Shown here piece after piece: positions 1 through 11,600 of a DNA stretch of 64,000 nucleotides. Position numbers and translations under genes: made by a program. Source of the DNA: Liopterus haemorrhoidalis. Taxonomy: Eukaryota; Arthropoda; Insecta; Coleoptera; Dytiscidae. Where the stretch lies: NCBI GenBank assembly GCA_963971575.1, contig OZ020625.1, positions 27,813,753-27,877,752 on the forward strand, read 5' to 3'. Position 1 is the first letter of the stretch. Every line of letters starts with the position of its first letter. The notes beneath the pieces are model-generated. The model was not told the DNA's origin and made no database searches. It saw only the letters and a program-made list of their open reading frames with translations.

Positions 1-682
1 AAAATGCACAAAATAGTTCAGGAAATAGGAAAATACAACTCTTTCATTTACACCATGTAAACAAATACACAAGTGACAGTTTAAAGTCACTTTTGAGTGT
101 TCCAGTTTTTGCCACATAAGGCGTTGCGATCTTAAAAAGTTTCCCCTATGACGAAAAAACTTATTTAACCGATTAAAAATACTAGTTTTCAAAATCTAGT
201 TCTGCTTAAACCAAAAACAGGCTTTATAATCAAAATTATACATTTTCAACATTCTTTTTACCGGGGAGTTTTTCGATTACTCGGCAAACGGCACGTCGTT
301 TTCCGCTAACATCGTTCAGCATCGGACTATTATTTATAATGAGGAAACTTGATAGTGTGGACCGAAATTTATTATAACTGGTATATTTATAAGCATCAGA
401 ACTAAAAATTTATCGTATTTTTGATCTTTAAGATAAAAAAAAAGATATCTAATTATCATTTTTTGAAAAAATTCCATTCCATTTTTAACGTTGGTTGTGA
501 GAAACATGACATTTTATTATTAGTATAGCTAGTATATAGTATAAGGTATATATACCAGATGTCTAAGATAATAAGTGTATACCATATACAAAAAAATTGA
601 GGGCGTTATCAGTGGGAAACGATAACTTGGATGTTGATGCAAACAAAGCTAATCTTATCTAAAAGATTTGATAATATTTAAT
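1..682. other. Non-coding, no recognisable feature
   Basis: AT-rich sequence without an open frame or repeat that I can relate to anything else in the window. Confidence 0.5.
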
Positions 683-796
683 TTACTGAGATTATTTTCT
701 AAGCAAAACGTTAAAATCTTAACGTCAAGAACTAACGTTAATTTTTAACCGTATTAAACGTAAATGCTATTTGCTAAGCATGTTTGTGTTATTGTT
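683..796 (+). repeat. End fragment of TIR family F5
   Basis: This stretch matches the left end of the 1.1-kb TIR element at 15286-16410: both run TTCTAAGC / TCTAAGC, then GTTAAAATCTTA, CGTTAATTTTT and AAATGCTATT. The other end was not found nearby, so this looks like a one-ended relic. Confidence 0.55.
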
Positions 797-1013
797 TCGT
801 ATGAGTCCATCAGAACTAGACTGTATGCTTAGAATGAAGTTATTAGGTGTACCGTAAAGTTTTTTCGTTTATTTGGTATTATATATATAAAAGCCCTAAT
901 TTCTGTGTATCCTCCGTAACGCTAAGTTCCTAGGTACTAGCGGGGCTTGAGGTGTGTGGTCGGTCGCTTCCCATCAGTCAATGCGACGTTCTCCGACAAC
1001 AGCTCACTTTTAG

Positions 1014-1664
1014 GCTAAGCACATAGTGAAGCAGAAAGCAAAGCAGCGATGAAAGCGGAGAATAAAACAGCGAAAAAATGTCGCGCTTATAAAAGAGTGT
1101 CTACACATAGTGACGCGTTTAAAATCGAACAGAAAGTTCACAAAATTATAATGGATTTTTTACTAACAGAAAACTCTTCCCTAAAAATTTGGTATTTACT
1201 AAAAATAAACACACTAGAAGGTGCAATGTTCACAGAATAAATAAAAGTAGACATATACATGGTGAATTTCATCATTTCTATATGCAACTCCGCGAACATC
1301 CAGAAAAGTTTCATTCTTATTTTCGCATGAGTATTTCAACGTTTGATTATATTTTGGAAAAAATTCAACATAAATTGGTAAAAAATTGACAAATTTCAAT
1401 CGGAACCTATTATAAATACCTCTTATAAATGAGAACTACTTGTAAATGCCTCAATATCCATTTTAAACAACTATTTTAGCAACGATGATAGCAGAGAAAT
1501 CAAAATTGTTTGAACGCGTCGCTTTGCTCGACTATAACAACGATATAACCTTGCTGCAGTACGCTCCACTATGCGCGTGTTAACAGGAATTCATTTATTT
1601 AATTTCGCCGCTTTGCTCTCCGCTTTCATCGCTGCTTTGCTCTCTGCTTCACTACGTGTTTAGC
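1014..1664. mobile_element. Foldback / Harbinger-like element with 47-bp inverted arms
   Basis: The arm at 1014-1060 is repeated in inverse orientation at 1618-1664 with only a few mismatches; both contain GCAGCGATGAAAGCGGAG or its complement. The 560 bases between the arms include a fragment of a HARBI1-type transposase, so a decayed PIF/Harbinger element is likely. I did not find a clear target duplication. Confidence 0.6.
1240..1389 (+). pseudogene. HARBI1-like (PIF/Harbinger) transposase fragment
   Basis: The frame reads HGEFHHFYMQLREHPEKF followed by YFRMSISTFDYILEKIQ, which matches the conserved N-terminal stretch of PIF/Harbinger transposases (an FHxLYxELRxxxxKFxxYFRMS-type pattern). 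Only this segment survives; it ends at a TGA and the DDE nuclease region is absent. It lies between the inverted arms at 1014 and 1618. Confidence 0.6.
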
Positions 1665-1740
1665 GAGAATATAGCTCTTAGCTCTCCAGTCAGTATATAC
1701 CTTGGCTTAATTAAAGAATGCTGTGTCAATTAACGTTTTG

Positions 1741-2164
1741 CCCGCGGGCCGTGTCTGGCCCGATACTTATTTTTAAACGACACGCATTGAGCGGCTTTTT
1801 AGGATTTCCTAGGTATAATCAGAAACAGCTATACCATTGAGGTCCAGCATATGACCCACGGGCCGTACCCGGCCCGATATTAATTTTTAAACGACATGCA
1901 TTTATCAGCTTTTTAGGATTTCCTAGGTATAATCAGAAACAGCTATACCATTCATGTCCAGCATATGGCCCGCGGACCGTATTCGGTCCGATACTAATTT
2001 TTAAACGACACGCATTGATCAATTTTTTAGGATATCCGAGGTATAATCAGAAACAGCTATATCATTCATGTCCAACATATGGCCCGCGGACCGTATCCGA
2101 TACTAATTTTTAAACGACACGCATTGAGCGGCTTTTTAGGATTTCCTAGGTATAATCAAGAAAC
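1741..2164. repeat. 114-bp minisatellite, about 3.7 copies
   Basis: Units start at 1741, 1855, 1969 and 2083, exactly 114 bases apart. Each unit has a GC-rich palindromic head (CCCGCGGRCCGTRTYYGG), TTTTTAAACGACAYGCATT, TTTTTAGGATWTCC and GGTATAATCAGAAACAGCTAT. The last unit is incomplete. Confidence 0.9.
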
Positions 2165-2611
2165 ATTTTTGTTTTGTTAATATACGCAGAATCATGCAAA
2201 TTTTAATAATTGATTCATGCTTATATTGATTTTTATTCGATATCAGTTTGCCAACGTTGGTGGCAACGGGTCTGCTAGTTATTCAAATAGAGACAAATCG
2301 AAAAAAAAAAAAAATTGCCTTATTGAGTAAAATAGTTACCATTGTGATCTATATATAACACTCTGCCATTTATCAGGAAGAGAAAAAATTCCCGATTTAT
2401 AAAATTCCTGATTTTTTTAAGGAAAAAATTGTTCAAGGCTCATTTTAATACGGTTCATATCTCTAAGTGTCTTGTTTCTTAAAACGTGTTCCAGTGACCG
2501 AAATAAGTGATAGTCGGAGGGATATATAATTAAGTAAAAGATTTCATTTTTATTTTAGAATCATGAATTTCTGTTAATTTTTTTCCATAATTCCTGTTTT
2601 TACCGACGCCT
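2165..2611. other. Non-coding, no recognisable feature
   Basis: AT-rich; a poly-A run near 2300. No frame or repeat related to other parts of the window. Confidence 0.4.
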
Positions 2612-3222
2612 AAATATATAAGGGAGGTATTGTGATCATACCAATTTTGACATTTCGAGATTTCGATGGATCTCCACGAATTGAGGTCCCTACATAACGT
2701 TTTGACTATTTTTAGCATGATGTCTGTCGGTCTGTCTGTCCGTCCGTCCGCCTGTCTGTCTGTCCGTCCGTCTGTCTGTGTACACGTGCAGAGCAAATTC
2801 GGCTAAAAGGATTTTTATGAAACTTCATATTTAAGCTTCTGCACGAGTTGATCAACTTTATGTTAAAATCGGTTGACTAGAAATGGGAGTTTACTCGTGT
2901 CGATTTTAAGATTTTTACGAATATTTAGCAACAGAAGAATATTTCGAAAAAATGTATTTAACAAAAGTTGCTATAAATGCAATAATTAATAACTTTTATT
3001 TGAGACGTTTCTTGATAAATCGAAAAAATTCGAAAATTTTTTGTAAAATTTACAAGTCTCAATTTTTTCATACTCATATGTAACGTTTCCATGGTCATGA
3101 TAAATAATATCTCTGTTAGAAAATATTAGGCCAAGTTATTTCTACTCTGCTGCTAGAATGTATTTTATATAAGTACTTTACGATGGCGGTCGGTCCTGTG
3201 GTGGCCACAGCTGATTTTTTAT
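2612..3222 (+). mobile_element. F2 Helentron-like element, near full length
   Basis: Best copy of family F2. The 5' part has GGGAGGTATTGTGATCATACC-type sequence, then a GTCY microsatellite (about 2720-2780). The 3' end carries the hairpin CTGTGGTGGCCACAG followed by CTGATTTTTT. Related copies are at 20862, 44010, 45440 and 52826. The order microsatellite, core, 3' hairpin, T-run resembles Helentron-associated elements (HINE/DINE-1); no protein is encoded. Confidence 0.6.
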
Positions 3223-3285
3223 TTTTTATTTTACTTTTAAAACTGAATCAGAACGTTACTTCATGAATGTTCATATATGCCACAT

Positions 3286-3452
3286 ACATAGCAATGGATC
3301 CTGCAGTATCTCAAGTAATGGGCTGCAATAGATTTGAGGATTTTAAGTGGAATTTGCACTTCAACGATAACTCTGAATTTATTGAGAAAGGACAACTAGA
3401 AGATACGATCTTTTCTTTCAAAAATTCGAGGGCGACTGCTCTTAATCCCTAA
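3286..3452 (+). pseudogene. piggyBac-derived (PGBD) transposase fragment
   Basis: The frame contains MGCNRFEDFKWNLHFND, the conserved 'S/M-x-NRFxxIxxxLHFNDN' block that opens the piggyBac DDE domain. It is followed by about 30 further residues and a stop at 3450. None of the catalytic Asp residues is present. A short relic. Confidence 0.65.
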
Positions 3453-4403
3453 TGAAGAACACCTAGCAATTGACGAGTAAATAATACGGAATCATTTTCT
3501 TTTGTAACATAATGTAGAATCATAATGTTCCATGTATGGCACAAACCCTAAATTATTATTGTAATTATTATTTTTTCATAAAAATAATAATTAATATTTT
3601 AAATATATTTTTTTAATTAATTTTTCTATCAATAAGAACCAATTCCTAATGCTCATGAATTATTTCAGCCAAAAATAAAAATTCATGCAGTAAAGGGTTA
3701 AGTAAACTCATGCAACTTAAGGTTTAAGTTTCTTGTATATGGTATTACTTATTATCTTCTGATATTCTGTATATAATATTGTAAGGAAAGCATATCACAT
3801 TAATTTCGTCTTCCTATTTCCTTTTCGACTGATTTTTTTTTTTATTTTCTTTTATTTGTGTATATATTACAAATTTGGTAATATTGTTTTAATATTATCT
3901 GTTTTATTATTTAAGTATTTTCATTTTTAATTTTAGTTAATTGTAAATATTATTTAAATAAAAGTTATTTTTTATTCAGTCTAAAAATTGAATATTTAAT
4001 TGGTCTACAGGATATAGAGATATGGTTTGTATTTAAAGAAATCCCACTTTGCGACGTTTCGTTTCTGAGACAGGCTCACTGATAAGACAGTTGGTTATAA
4101 CAGAGCTCTTAAATCAATAGCTTATGCACTGTAGCTTATGGACAGTTCTCTGTCACCAGAAAGTTTGTCACATGGTAAGACGAGAAACCGTTCAGACCTC
4201 CAAATTTAATACGCTGTTTGTTGTGGATTGTGCATAATTTTCTAAACTTATAGCTAGTGAGATGTTTTAATGAGACAGACATATAAACACATTGGCTATC
4301 GCATTCTATCAGTGACACCGTAGTTATCGTATGCCTTTACATAACCTATCATAATGTCATCATTAACAAATCTTGCTCAAAATTACAAAGACGAACAGTA
4401 AAT
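3453..4403. other. Non-coding, no recognisable feature
   Basis: Very AT-rich with many T and A runs. No frame with family resemblance, and no inverted repeats that I could pair. Confidence 0.4.
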
Positions 4404-5119
4404 CAATGATGCGCCGTAAGTTACATGATGTAAGTTACCTCTTTGTTGACGCGTAAACAATTGATGTAAAGTAAACACAAAAACTCTTGTAAACAATGTA
4501 AACAATGATTTAGACATGCGCACTTGTTTTGAATTACAGAACCTCATTTTCAATACATTTTTATAATTAATAAAATTTTAATGAAACGATTTTAAATGAA
4601 AAAGTAAGTATATAAAATTAGGACAAGTCAATATACATATTAATAAAAATCGAATTTGCATCATTATACAGGTGTAACATACAAATTAGTAAATATGAAT
4701 ATGAAAAATAAAAAACTTTTTCTTTAAAAAATTCAGTCTAATTTTTTTGATAACAAAATGCATTAAATTTCTCCTTTAAGAAAATCAGCCTATATTTTTT
4801 AATAACGAAAAGATTCATTGCAAATTTTGCATAACGCCCTATATTTTCTTTCATTTTCTTTAATTAAAACAAAACCTAGTTCTTCAGAACTATTCCTTCG
4901 GTTTCTTCCCATCATTTTTTTAATAAATTTATTGTTTTGAACTGAATATACTTGTTCATTAACTCTCTATTATTCGTATTAAATAACTAAAACTAACCTC
5001 ATTATTTGATAGTTTACAAAGTTTACATTGTTTACATTGTTGACAAGTTTACCAATTGTTTACATAAGTTTACACGTAAACGTAAACAATTAAAGTTTAC
5101 GTGTAAACGCCCATCACTG
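4404..5119. mobile_element. hAT-like element with GTAAAC subterminal repeats
   Basis: The right end, read inward, is CAGTGATGGGCGTTTACACG; the left end is CAATGATGCGCC, a diverged match. Both ends are studded with GTAAAC / GTTTAC hexamers (about 4450-4510 and 5010-5105), the kind of subterminal motif that hAT transposases bind. No 8-bp target duplication was found and there is no coding sequence. Confidence 0.45.
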
Positions 5120-5533
5120 AATTTAGGTAGTTAAAATCTAAGTCAACAGAATTATAAGAACGATAATACATATAAAACAATTTACGAAACTAAATAGTTG
5201 CTTTCAAAATTCACAGATGGCGGACTATTCGAAACGTGTTAATTTCTAACTTGATATGAACGGTTCGTTCAACGTTAAAAATATTGCATAGAAACATAAC
5301 TTACAGCTAACAAAGCACAGTCTACAACCTCTTAATTTAAAGAGCTCTGAATGCGGCTTTAAAGGCCATAAAAAATTGTTTTAAAATTTGTAGTAATTTC
5401 GCCTGCGATCAAGGCAACCAGATATACGTAAGTGTATTTGCGTATCGCCTTTTCAGGGGCCAATTTATCGGTTTTGAAACGGTATTCTTTATGAAATGTA
5501 GAGTTTTGGAAATAAAAATTAATAGGACTACGT
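5120..5533. other. Non-coding; one end of the 14370-type MITE
   Basis: At 5341-5361 lies GAGCTCTGAATGCGGCTT, matching the terminal repeat of the foldback MITE at 14370-14578. No partner end was found. The rest is unassigned. Confidence 0.4.
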
Positions 5534-5818
5534 AGGGTGACCATTCGTCCCGTATTTTGCGGGACTGTCCCCCATTTTAACATTTTGTCCCGCAAAAGTC
5601 CCGCATTTTAACATTTTGTCCCGCATTTTGGATTTGGGAGGTGAGGACCTTTTTTTTGCTCTTCACTTGGATTTTGGGAGGTGAGGACCTTTTTTTTTCT
5701 CTTCACTGGAATTTGGGAAGTGAGGACCTTTTTTTTGCTCTTCACTTGGATTTGGGAGATGAGGACCTTTTATTTTTCGCTCAGTCCCGCATTGCCTTCT
5801 TAAAAAAATGGTCACCCT
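5534..5818. mobile_element. TIR element TAGGGTGACCAT with internal minisatellite
   Basis: Ends TAGGGTGACCAT and ATGGTCACCCTA are perfect inverted repeats about 285 bases apart. The interior repeats TCCCGCATTTTAACATTTTG and then has four copies of a roughly 45-base unit centred on GGTGAGGACCTTTTTTT...CTCTTCACTTGGATT. The same minisatellite unit recurs at 45705 and 63690 in unrelated elements. Confidence 0.65.
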
Positions 5819-6140
5819 ATTCATACGTCAAAACGTTCTGAGTACGTAAACCGTTAAAAATGTCAATTTTACGATAGAAGCATCAGTTGCCAGATGGCAG
5901 CACTAGTTTAGCGCAATCCCGAAATATAAGAGGCAAACCTACATAATAAAAAATTTTGAAAAAAAAATTGTACTCTAAAATAACGAATTTCTTTCCGGTT
6001 CCCCTAATATATAAGTATTTTATTGTTATTATGCATATTAAGATCTCAAAAATATGTGTAATCTAATTTAAAAAATATAATTTTGTGGTCTAGCTTAAGA
6101 ACCACTGGTTTAACGAAATATTCTGTATTCTAAAATAATA
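5819..6140. other. Non-coding, no recognisable feature
   Basis: AT-rich spacer between two transposon-derived blocks. Confidence 0.35.
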
Positions 6141-6900
6141 TAGTACGAGAGCTAGCAACGTTTTCGAGAAAGAATTTTAGGCCGGCTGGTTTTTCGATAT
6201 TTCCCTTTCTTATTGAAGTTAGGTAGGGATGCGGTACGTCTGGCACCTGGGAGCGGTTGCGTTTACCTGTGCGCATCTCGCCTGTACAGATAAAAAGGAC
6301 AATTGTTACCGAACAGACAGACGACAAAATGACGGTATAAGGGTTTTTTGGTCATACTTACAAAACCCTAAAAATAGCAGCTGTGACTGTTTATCTCTCT
6401 CATAACGCTCCCTGTTGCAGCTATCTCTCTCACGCAACCAACGAATAATCTGCCACACTCTTCTAACTCACCTATTCTCCCCGGGACTTAAATTGGTCTG
6501 GTTCCTGGTTAAACAATGGAATTTCTGTCTGGAAATTTTATATTGTATTCTTCGATTACAGAACTATATCATATTAAAATTACAGCTATACTAAAAAGGT
6601 TTGAAAATTATTATTTTTTAATTACTTAAATTAGATCTGGCGCAATGATAGCAACAACAAAACTGTCTGGCAACTATAAATTTATAATGCTAAAACGACA
6701 TAGAAAATTATATATATATAAAAAAAGATTTTGAAAATATCCACTTTTTACCTGTACAGGCGAGATGCGCACAGGTAAACGCAACCGCTCCCAGATGCCA
6801 GACGTACCGCATCCCTACCTAACTTCAATAAGAAAGGGAAATATCGAGAAACCAACCAACGTAAAATAAACTTTTTTGTTACGTTGCTAGCTCTTATACT
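6141..6900. repeat. Large inverted repeat (150-bp arms)
   Basis: The left arm (about 6141-6297) and right arm (about 6746-6900) are inverted copies sharing GAGCTAGCAACG, AAAGGGAAATATCGA, GATGCGGTACGTCTGGCA and CAGGCGAGATGCGCACAG. The loop holds an F1 5' end in minus orientation (about 6311-6377). Probably a foldback transposon. Confidence 0.7.
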
Positions 6901-6963
6901 AATAGATTTCTTTCCGGTATAAAATAAAGAAGAGAGGGCCCAAAAGAGAACCCCATGTTGTCC

Positions 6964-7021
6964 ACCATCACTTACTAGATACCGGAGAAACCCTGAAATG
7001 TGTGAAAATTTACACCACATT
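6964..7021 (+). repeat. F1 3'-end fragment
   Basis: Carries ATACCGGAGAAACCCTGAAATG and the hairpin GTGTGAAAATTTACACC, a diverged 3' terminus of family F1. The rest of the element is missing. Confidence 0.55.
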
Positions 7022-7575
7022 TTGAGACAGATTTTTTAACAATCGCTGTTTTGTGCAATCGATGCATCTAGCTCGTTTTTAGGCCTATGTTTCTTGGGTC
7101 CCTTCTTGATACTTTGGTGTATTTTGTGTTACCAAAATTGAAGAGTTCAATAAAGGACGTTTTTTGATTGAAATAAGGTAATGGTTCGATTTACGACAAA
7201 ATTCGCTTTACAACTGTCTGGAAACGAACATGTCGTAATAGTGGGGTTTGTTTTATTTTTAGTTGTATTTTAAAACTGTGCTCAAATCTATTTTTATGCA
7301 AAGTAGGCAAGAATTGTTAGATAATTCTAGTATTTTCCTGCCAAAATATATATATATCAAATTATACATTTGATCTTTGGAAATATTAAATTAAAAAATG
7401 TTGCATTGTCTGTATAAATTATGTATTTTCAAGTAAAATGTATTATGATCCAAAAAGTAATGGTTTCTTCCCAAACAAACGGTCCTTTTATTATTGTTTA
7501 TTATATAAGATTACTTAATTTATGGTACCCTGTGTTTTTTTATGTTGAACGAAGTTTTCTACTGTCTCTATGTCA
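7022..7575. other. Non-coding, no recognisable feature
   Basis: No frame or repeat that I can assign. Confidence 0.35.
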
Positions 7576-7577
7576 TA

Positions 7578-8175
7578 CCCTTTTCACACTAGATCTTTAA
7601 GACGAGTGAACTTAAAGTTCACCGATGTTTAACATCGGTATGCTTTCACACTTGATGTTTAAATCTCTGGTGCTGTCATCAGCTACAGTAATTTTGTCCT
7701 TAAGTTACCGTCATGAAATTACCAGTTTTGAACTGTCTGCGCAGACGCACATTTTAAATTATTATAAACAATTAAGGATATTTCATTTCATTCTACAATA
7801 AAGACACTACAATAAAGAATATATTACACCTGTATTAACATGTAAGTCGATACATTTTATCTCAATTATTGTAGCTCTGTATTTTATTAAACACATTATT
7901 AAAATAAATAATTTTATTATAACAATAAGTATAAACTTCTTATAACGTCAATATAATACAGTATTCTTGTTTATGATAATATAAAATGTTGACAGCACAA
8001 ATTCAAGGAGTATTTTTTTATAATAGAAATTAAGTTGGCAATGCTGACGATGTTTAAGACGCAGATCTCTGTCTTAAACATCGCTTGTATTTAGACGAGG
8101 CCATACGGTTTCACATTAGCGTTTAAAGATACATTCACTTTAATATCCGATCTTAAAGTTCTAGTGTGAAAAGGG
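7578..8175. mobile_element. 598-bp TA-MITE, copy 1
   Basis: Terminal inverted repeats CCCTTTTCACACTAGATCTT and AAGTTCTAGTGTGAAAAGGG are flanked by TA on both sides (7576-7577, 8176-8177), as expected for a Tc1/mariner-type MITE. It is non-coding. An inverted second copy lies at 8759-9353, so the two bracket exon 1 of gene A. Confidence 0.9.
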
Positions 8176-8450
8176 TAATAGGCCATAGCCTCAGAACTTT
8201 TCTGCCAAATTTTCATCTTCTCCTTTTACATCCTTGTCATGTCTTATTCAACTACAATTTTTTCTGTAATTGTATATAATATGTTTACAAAGCTATTTAA
8301 ACTCTCAAGAACTGTTTTCAAATCATAAAGCAAACAAAAAAAAAGTAATAAAAAGATCTAATATCTATGTAAATATGTTCAGATGGCCACACAACTATTA
8401 GCAATTTAAATTCATATTCAAACAACTTTTTAAGTCATATAAAAAAACGT
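8176..8450 (+). promoter_or_regulatory. Presumed 5' region of gene A
   Basis: 275 bases between the MITE and the first ATG. No clear TATA box at a useful distance; the only TATA-like string (CATATAAAA, about 8436) lies too close to the ATG. If gene A starts transcription here, its promoter is hemmed in by the MITE. Confidence 0.3.
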
Positions 8451-8625
8451 ATGTTTATGAACATCAGTCTCTTTGGAATTACCAAGATGTTCTATAAAGT
8501 TGCTATAGTTATTTTTACTTTTTTTAGCCATGGATTTTCCCAACTCGAAATTGATGTAATTAAGGACTTAATTAATCATTTTGAAAAACCAGGTTTTGCT
8601 GTTTATTTCGGATGTTCCAAATTAG
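8451..8625 (+). CDS. Gene A exon 1: signal peptide
   Basis: Encodes a hydrophobic leader (VAIVIFTFF) ending near GFS, then QLEIDVIKDLINHFEKPG. Donor G|GTATAT, phase 1, as in B and C. Confidence 0.8.
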
Positions 8626-11600
8626 GTATATTTGCAGTCTGTTAATCTTTTTTAGGGTTTTGTAGGTATGATCAAAAAACCATTATACCGTCATTTTCTC
8701 GACTGTCTGTCTGATTGTATGTCTGTCTGCCTGCCTGTCTGTCTTTCTGTCTGTCTTACCCTTTTCACACTAGAACTTTAAGATCGGATGTTAAAGTAAA
8801 TGTATCTTTAAACGCTAATGTGAAACCGTATGGCCTCGTCTAAATACAAGCGATGTTTAAGACAGAGATCTGCGTCTTATACTTTGTCCGCATTGCCAAC
8901 ATAATTTCTATTATAAAAAAATACCCCTTGAATTTGTGCTGTCAACATTTTATATTATCATAAACAAGAATACTGTATTATATCGACGTTATAAGAAGTT
9001 TATACTTATTGTTATAATAAAATTATTTATTTTAATAATGTGTTTAATAAAATACAGAGCTACAATAATTGAGATAAAATGTATCGACTTAAATGTTAAT
9101 ACAGGTGTAATATATTCTTTATTGTAGTGTCTTTATTGTAGAATGAAATGAAATATCCATATTTGTTTATAATAATTCAAAATGTGCGTCTGCGCAGACA
9201 GTTCAAAACTGGTAATTTCATGACGGTAACTTAAGGACAAAATTACTGTAGCTGATGACAGCACCGGAGATTTAAATATCAAGTGTGAAAGCATACCGAT
9301 CTTAAACATCGAACTTTAAGTTCACTCGTCTTAAAGATCTAGTGTGAAAAGGGTATAAGTCTATCTGTCTGTTCGGTAACAATTGTAGCCAAACGGCTAA
9401 ATCTAGATAGTTGACCCGCACATAGGAAAAATACTAAAACATCTAAAAAACATATCCCCCTAAAAATATAAAACAATATGTGCTCATCGAAAAAAAAATA
9501 TTTTTTTATAATTCTGAGTAGGGTATCAAATGAAAGCCCTTGGTACGTGGATTAACGATCAAATTTTTAGTTTTGCAAAATAAATTATTTTGAAGCGATT
9601 TTTGTCAAAATTGTGCAAAAAAATATTTGTCCCACACCCTGTAGCCCAGATGGTTTAAACTAAAAATCTGAAAAAATCCTAAGTAATGTACGTTGGTGTG
9701 AACCGGAATAGTACAACAGGAAATTTTGATCAGATTATGTTTTTGGAAAAAAACGCATTTTTTGTGATTTTTGGCTAATAATGTACACAAGTTATAGCTT
9801 TGTAACACGCCACACTGGAACGTGTATGCTGGTGTAGTGGTTTTGAAGCTGGCTTTTCACCCAAGTAACTCGATCCGAAAGGGATCGAACTCTGCGAGAA
9901 GAGACAATATTATTTTTTGTTTTTTTTTTTTTTAATTTTTATATTGTTCAAATTATTTTTTCAAAATTCTAGTTACATTTTGGCAAATGTTGCATTTAAT
10001 TTTTAAAAGCGTAAATTTAATAACCAGTGGAAATTGTTTAAATTATAATTTAATTCTGTTTCAATGTACACGAAATCAGAGGGGCGGAACTTATAACAAC
10101 CAATGGAAGCCATAGGCGCAATTTTTAAAATTCTTAATGAACCTTGCTATATAAAAAAAAAAATACTGCACATATTTAGAAACCTAAATAATGGTATTAG
10201 GCGTTCGAATAAAAATTAACAAAAAAAAAAATTTTAATATAAAATTTGTTTTGGCATCCCAAATAATCATCATTCACTTACTAAATACCTGCAAAACCCT
10301 GAAATGTGTGAAAATTCACACTTCACATCAATTTTTTGTTAAACTTTTAATAAAACTAATTTTTTATTTTTTTAGTTTCTATTAAAATTATGCAAGAGCT
10401 TTCTTACTTGAATATTTTGAGTAGTACTTTTAGTAAAATTGAAAATGGGTTCCCGAATTTGGAACCTGCTGAACAAGGAGTTATTTTTGTTAATTTAGAA
10501 TGTGTGGACTCCAAGGAATTTTTGGCTAAAGTAAGTATAATGAATTTATAAGTCCAATAGTTGCTTTTATCTTATCCGTGTTTTTAGGCAAATAACTTGA
10601 AGCTATTTTCTTCACGATATCGATGGGTAATTTTGAATTTAAATAATTATAAAAATAACACCGAAATTACCGAGAAATTCACCAGTATTTCTCTAAGTAT
10701 TGATTCAGAATTAATCTATATTATCAAAAATAATAATGATTATATTTTATTAAAATTATATAAAAAATATCCCGGCGACAATTTGGTAATCGAAGAATAT
10801 GCTACATGGAATAATACTGAAAATATTTTTTTGAAAAATAATAAAATGATTACGGCTGTCAAAAGAAAAAATTTACAAAAAACAGTATTAAGAACAGTGT
10901 TGGTGGTGACAAATAATAAAACAATGAACCATCTTTTGGATTACAGGTAAAAAATCGATGTTGAGTTTTCATGTAAACACTAATGGTTCATAATCTTTTA
11001 CTATTGGGTCGTCGAGGATGAAATTTGTAGAAAAAAAGGCAAGTTGGTTGATAACTTGCTTAAAATATAAGGAATTATTTTATTCATCAAAGTATGCACC
11101 CATATTGTCTATACCAGTGTTTCTCAACAGGTGGTCCGCAAAAGTTTTAATATGTGTTTTTTGCAGTTTTTAGGGTATTGTAGGTATGACCAAAAAACCC
11201 TTATACCGTCATTTTGTCGTCTGTCTGTTTGTCTGTCTGTCTGTTCGGTAAAAATTGTGCTAAACCTAGAGAGTTGAAATTTGGCATGCTTATACAACTC
11301 TTTGACCCGCACATAGGAAAAATACTAAAACATCTAAAAAACATATCCCCCTAAAAATATAAACAAATATGTGCTCATCGAAAATAAAAATATTTTTTTA
11401 TAATTCTGAGTAGGGTATCAAATGCAAGCCCTTGGTGCGTGGATTAACGATCAAATTTTTATTTTTGCAAAATAAATTATTTTGAAGCGATTTTTGCCAA
11501 AATTGTGCAAAAAAATGTTTGTCCCACACCCTGTAGCTCAGATGGTTTAAACTAAAAATCTGAAAAAATTCTAAGTAAAGTACATTGGTGTGAACCGAAA

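Larger units (their letters stand above)
8650..10332 (+). mobile_element. F1 Helentron-like element, gene A intron 1 (MITE inside)
   Basis: Begins 25 bases after the exon 1 donor. The 5' subterminal repeat AGGGTTTTGTAGGTAT is at 8654-8669, the 3' partner ATACCTGCAAAACCCT at 10285-10300, hairpin GTGTGAAAATTCACAC at 10306-10321, then CTTCACATCAATTTTTT. The GTCT microsatellite is interrupted by the TA-MITE 8759-9353. Ends about 45 bases before exon 2. A tRNA-like cassette lies at 9826-9900. Confidence 0.75.
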
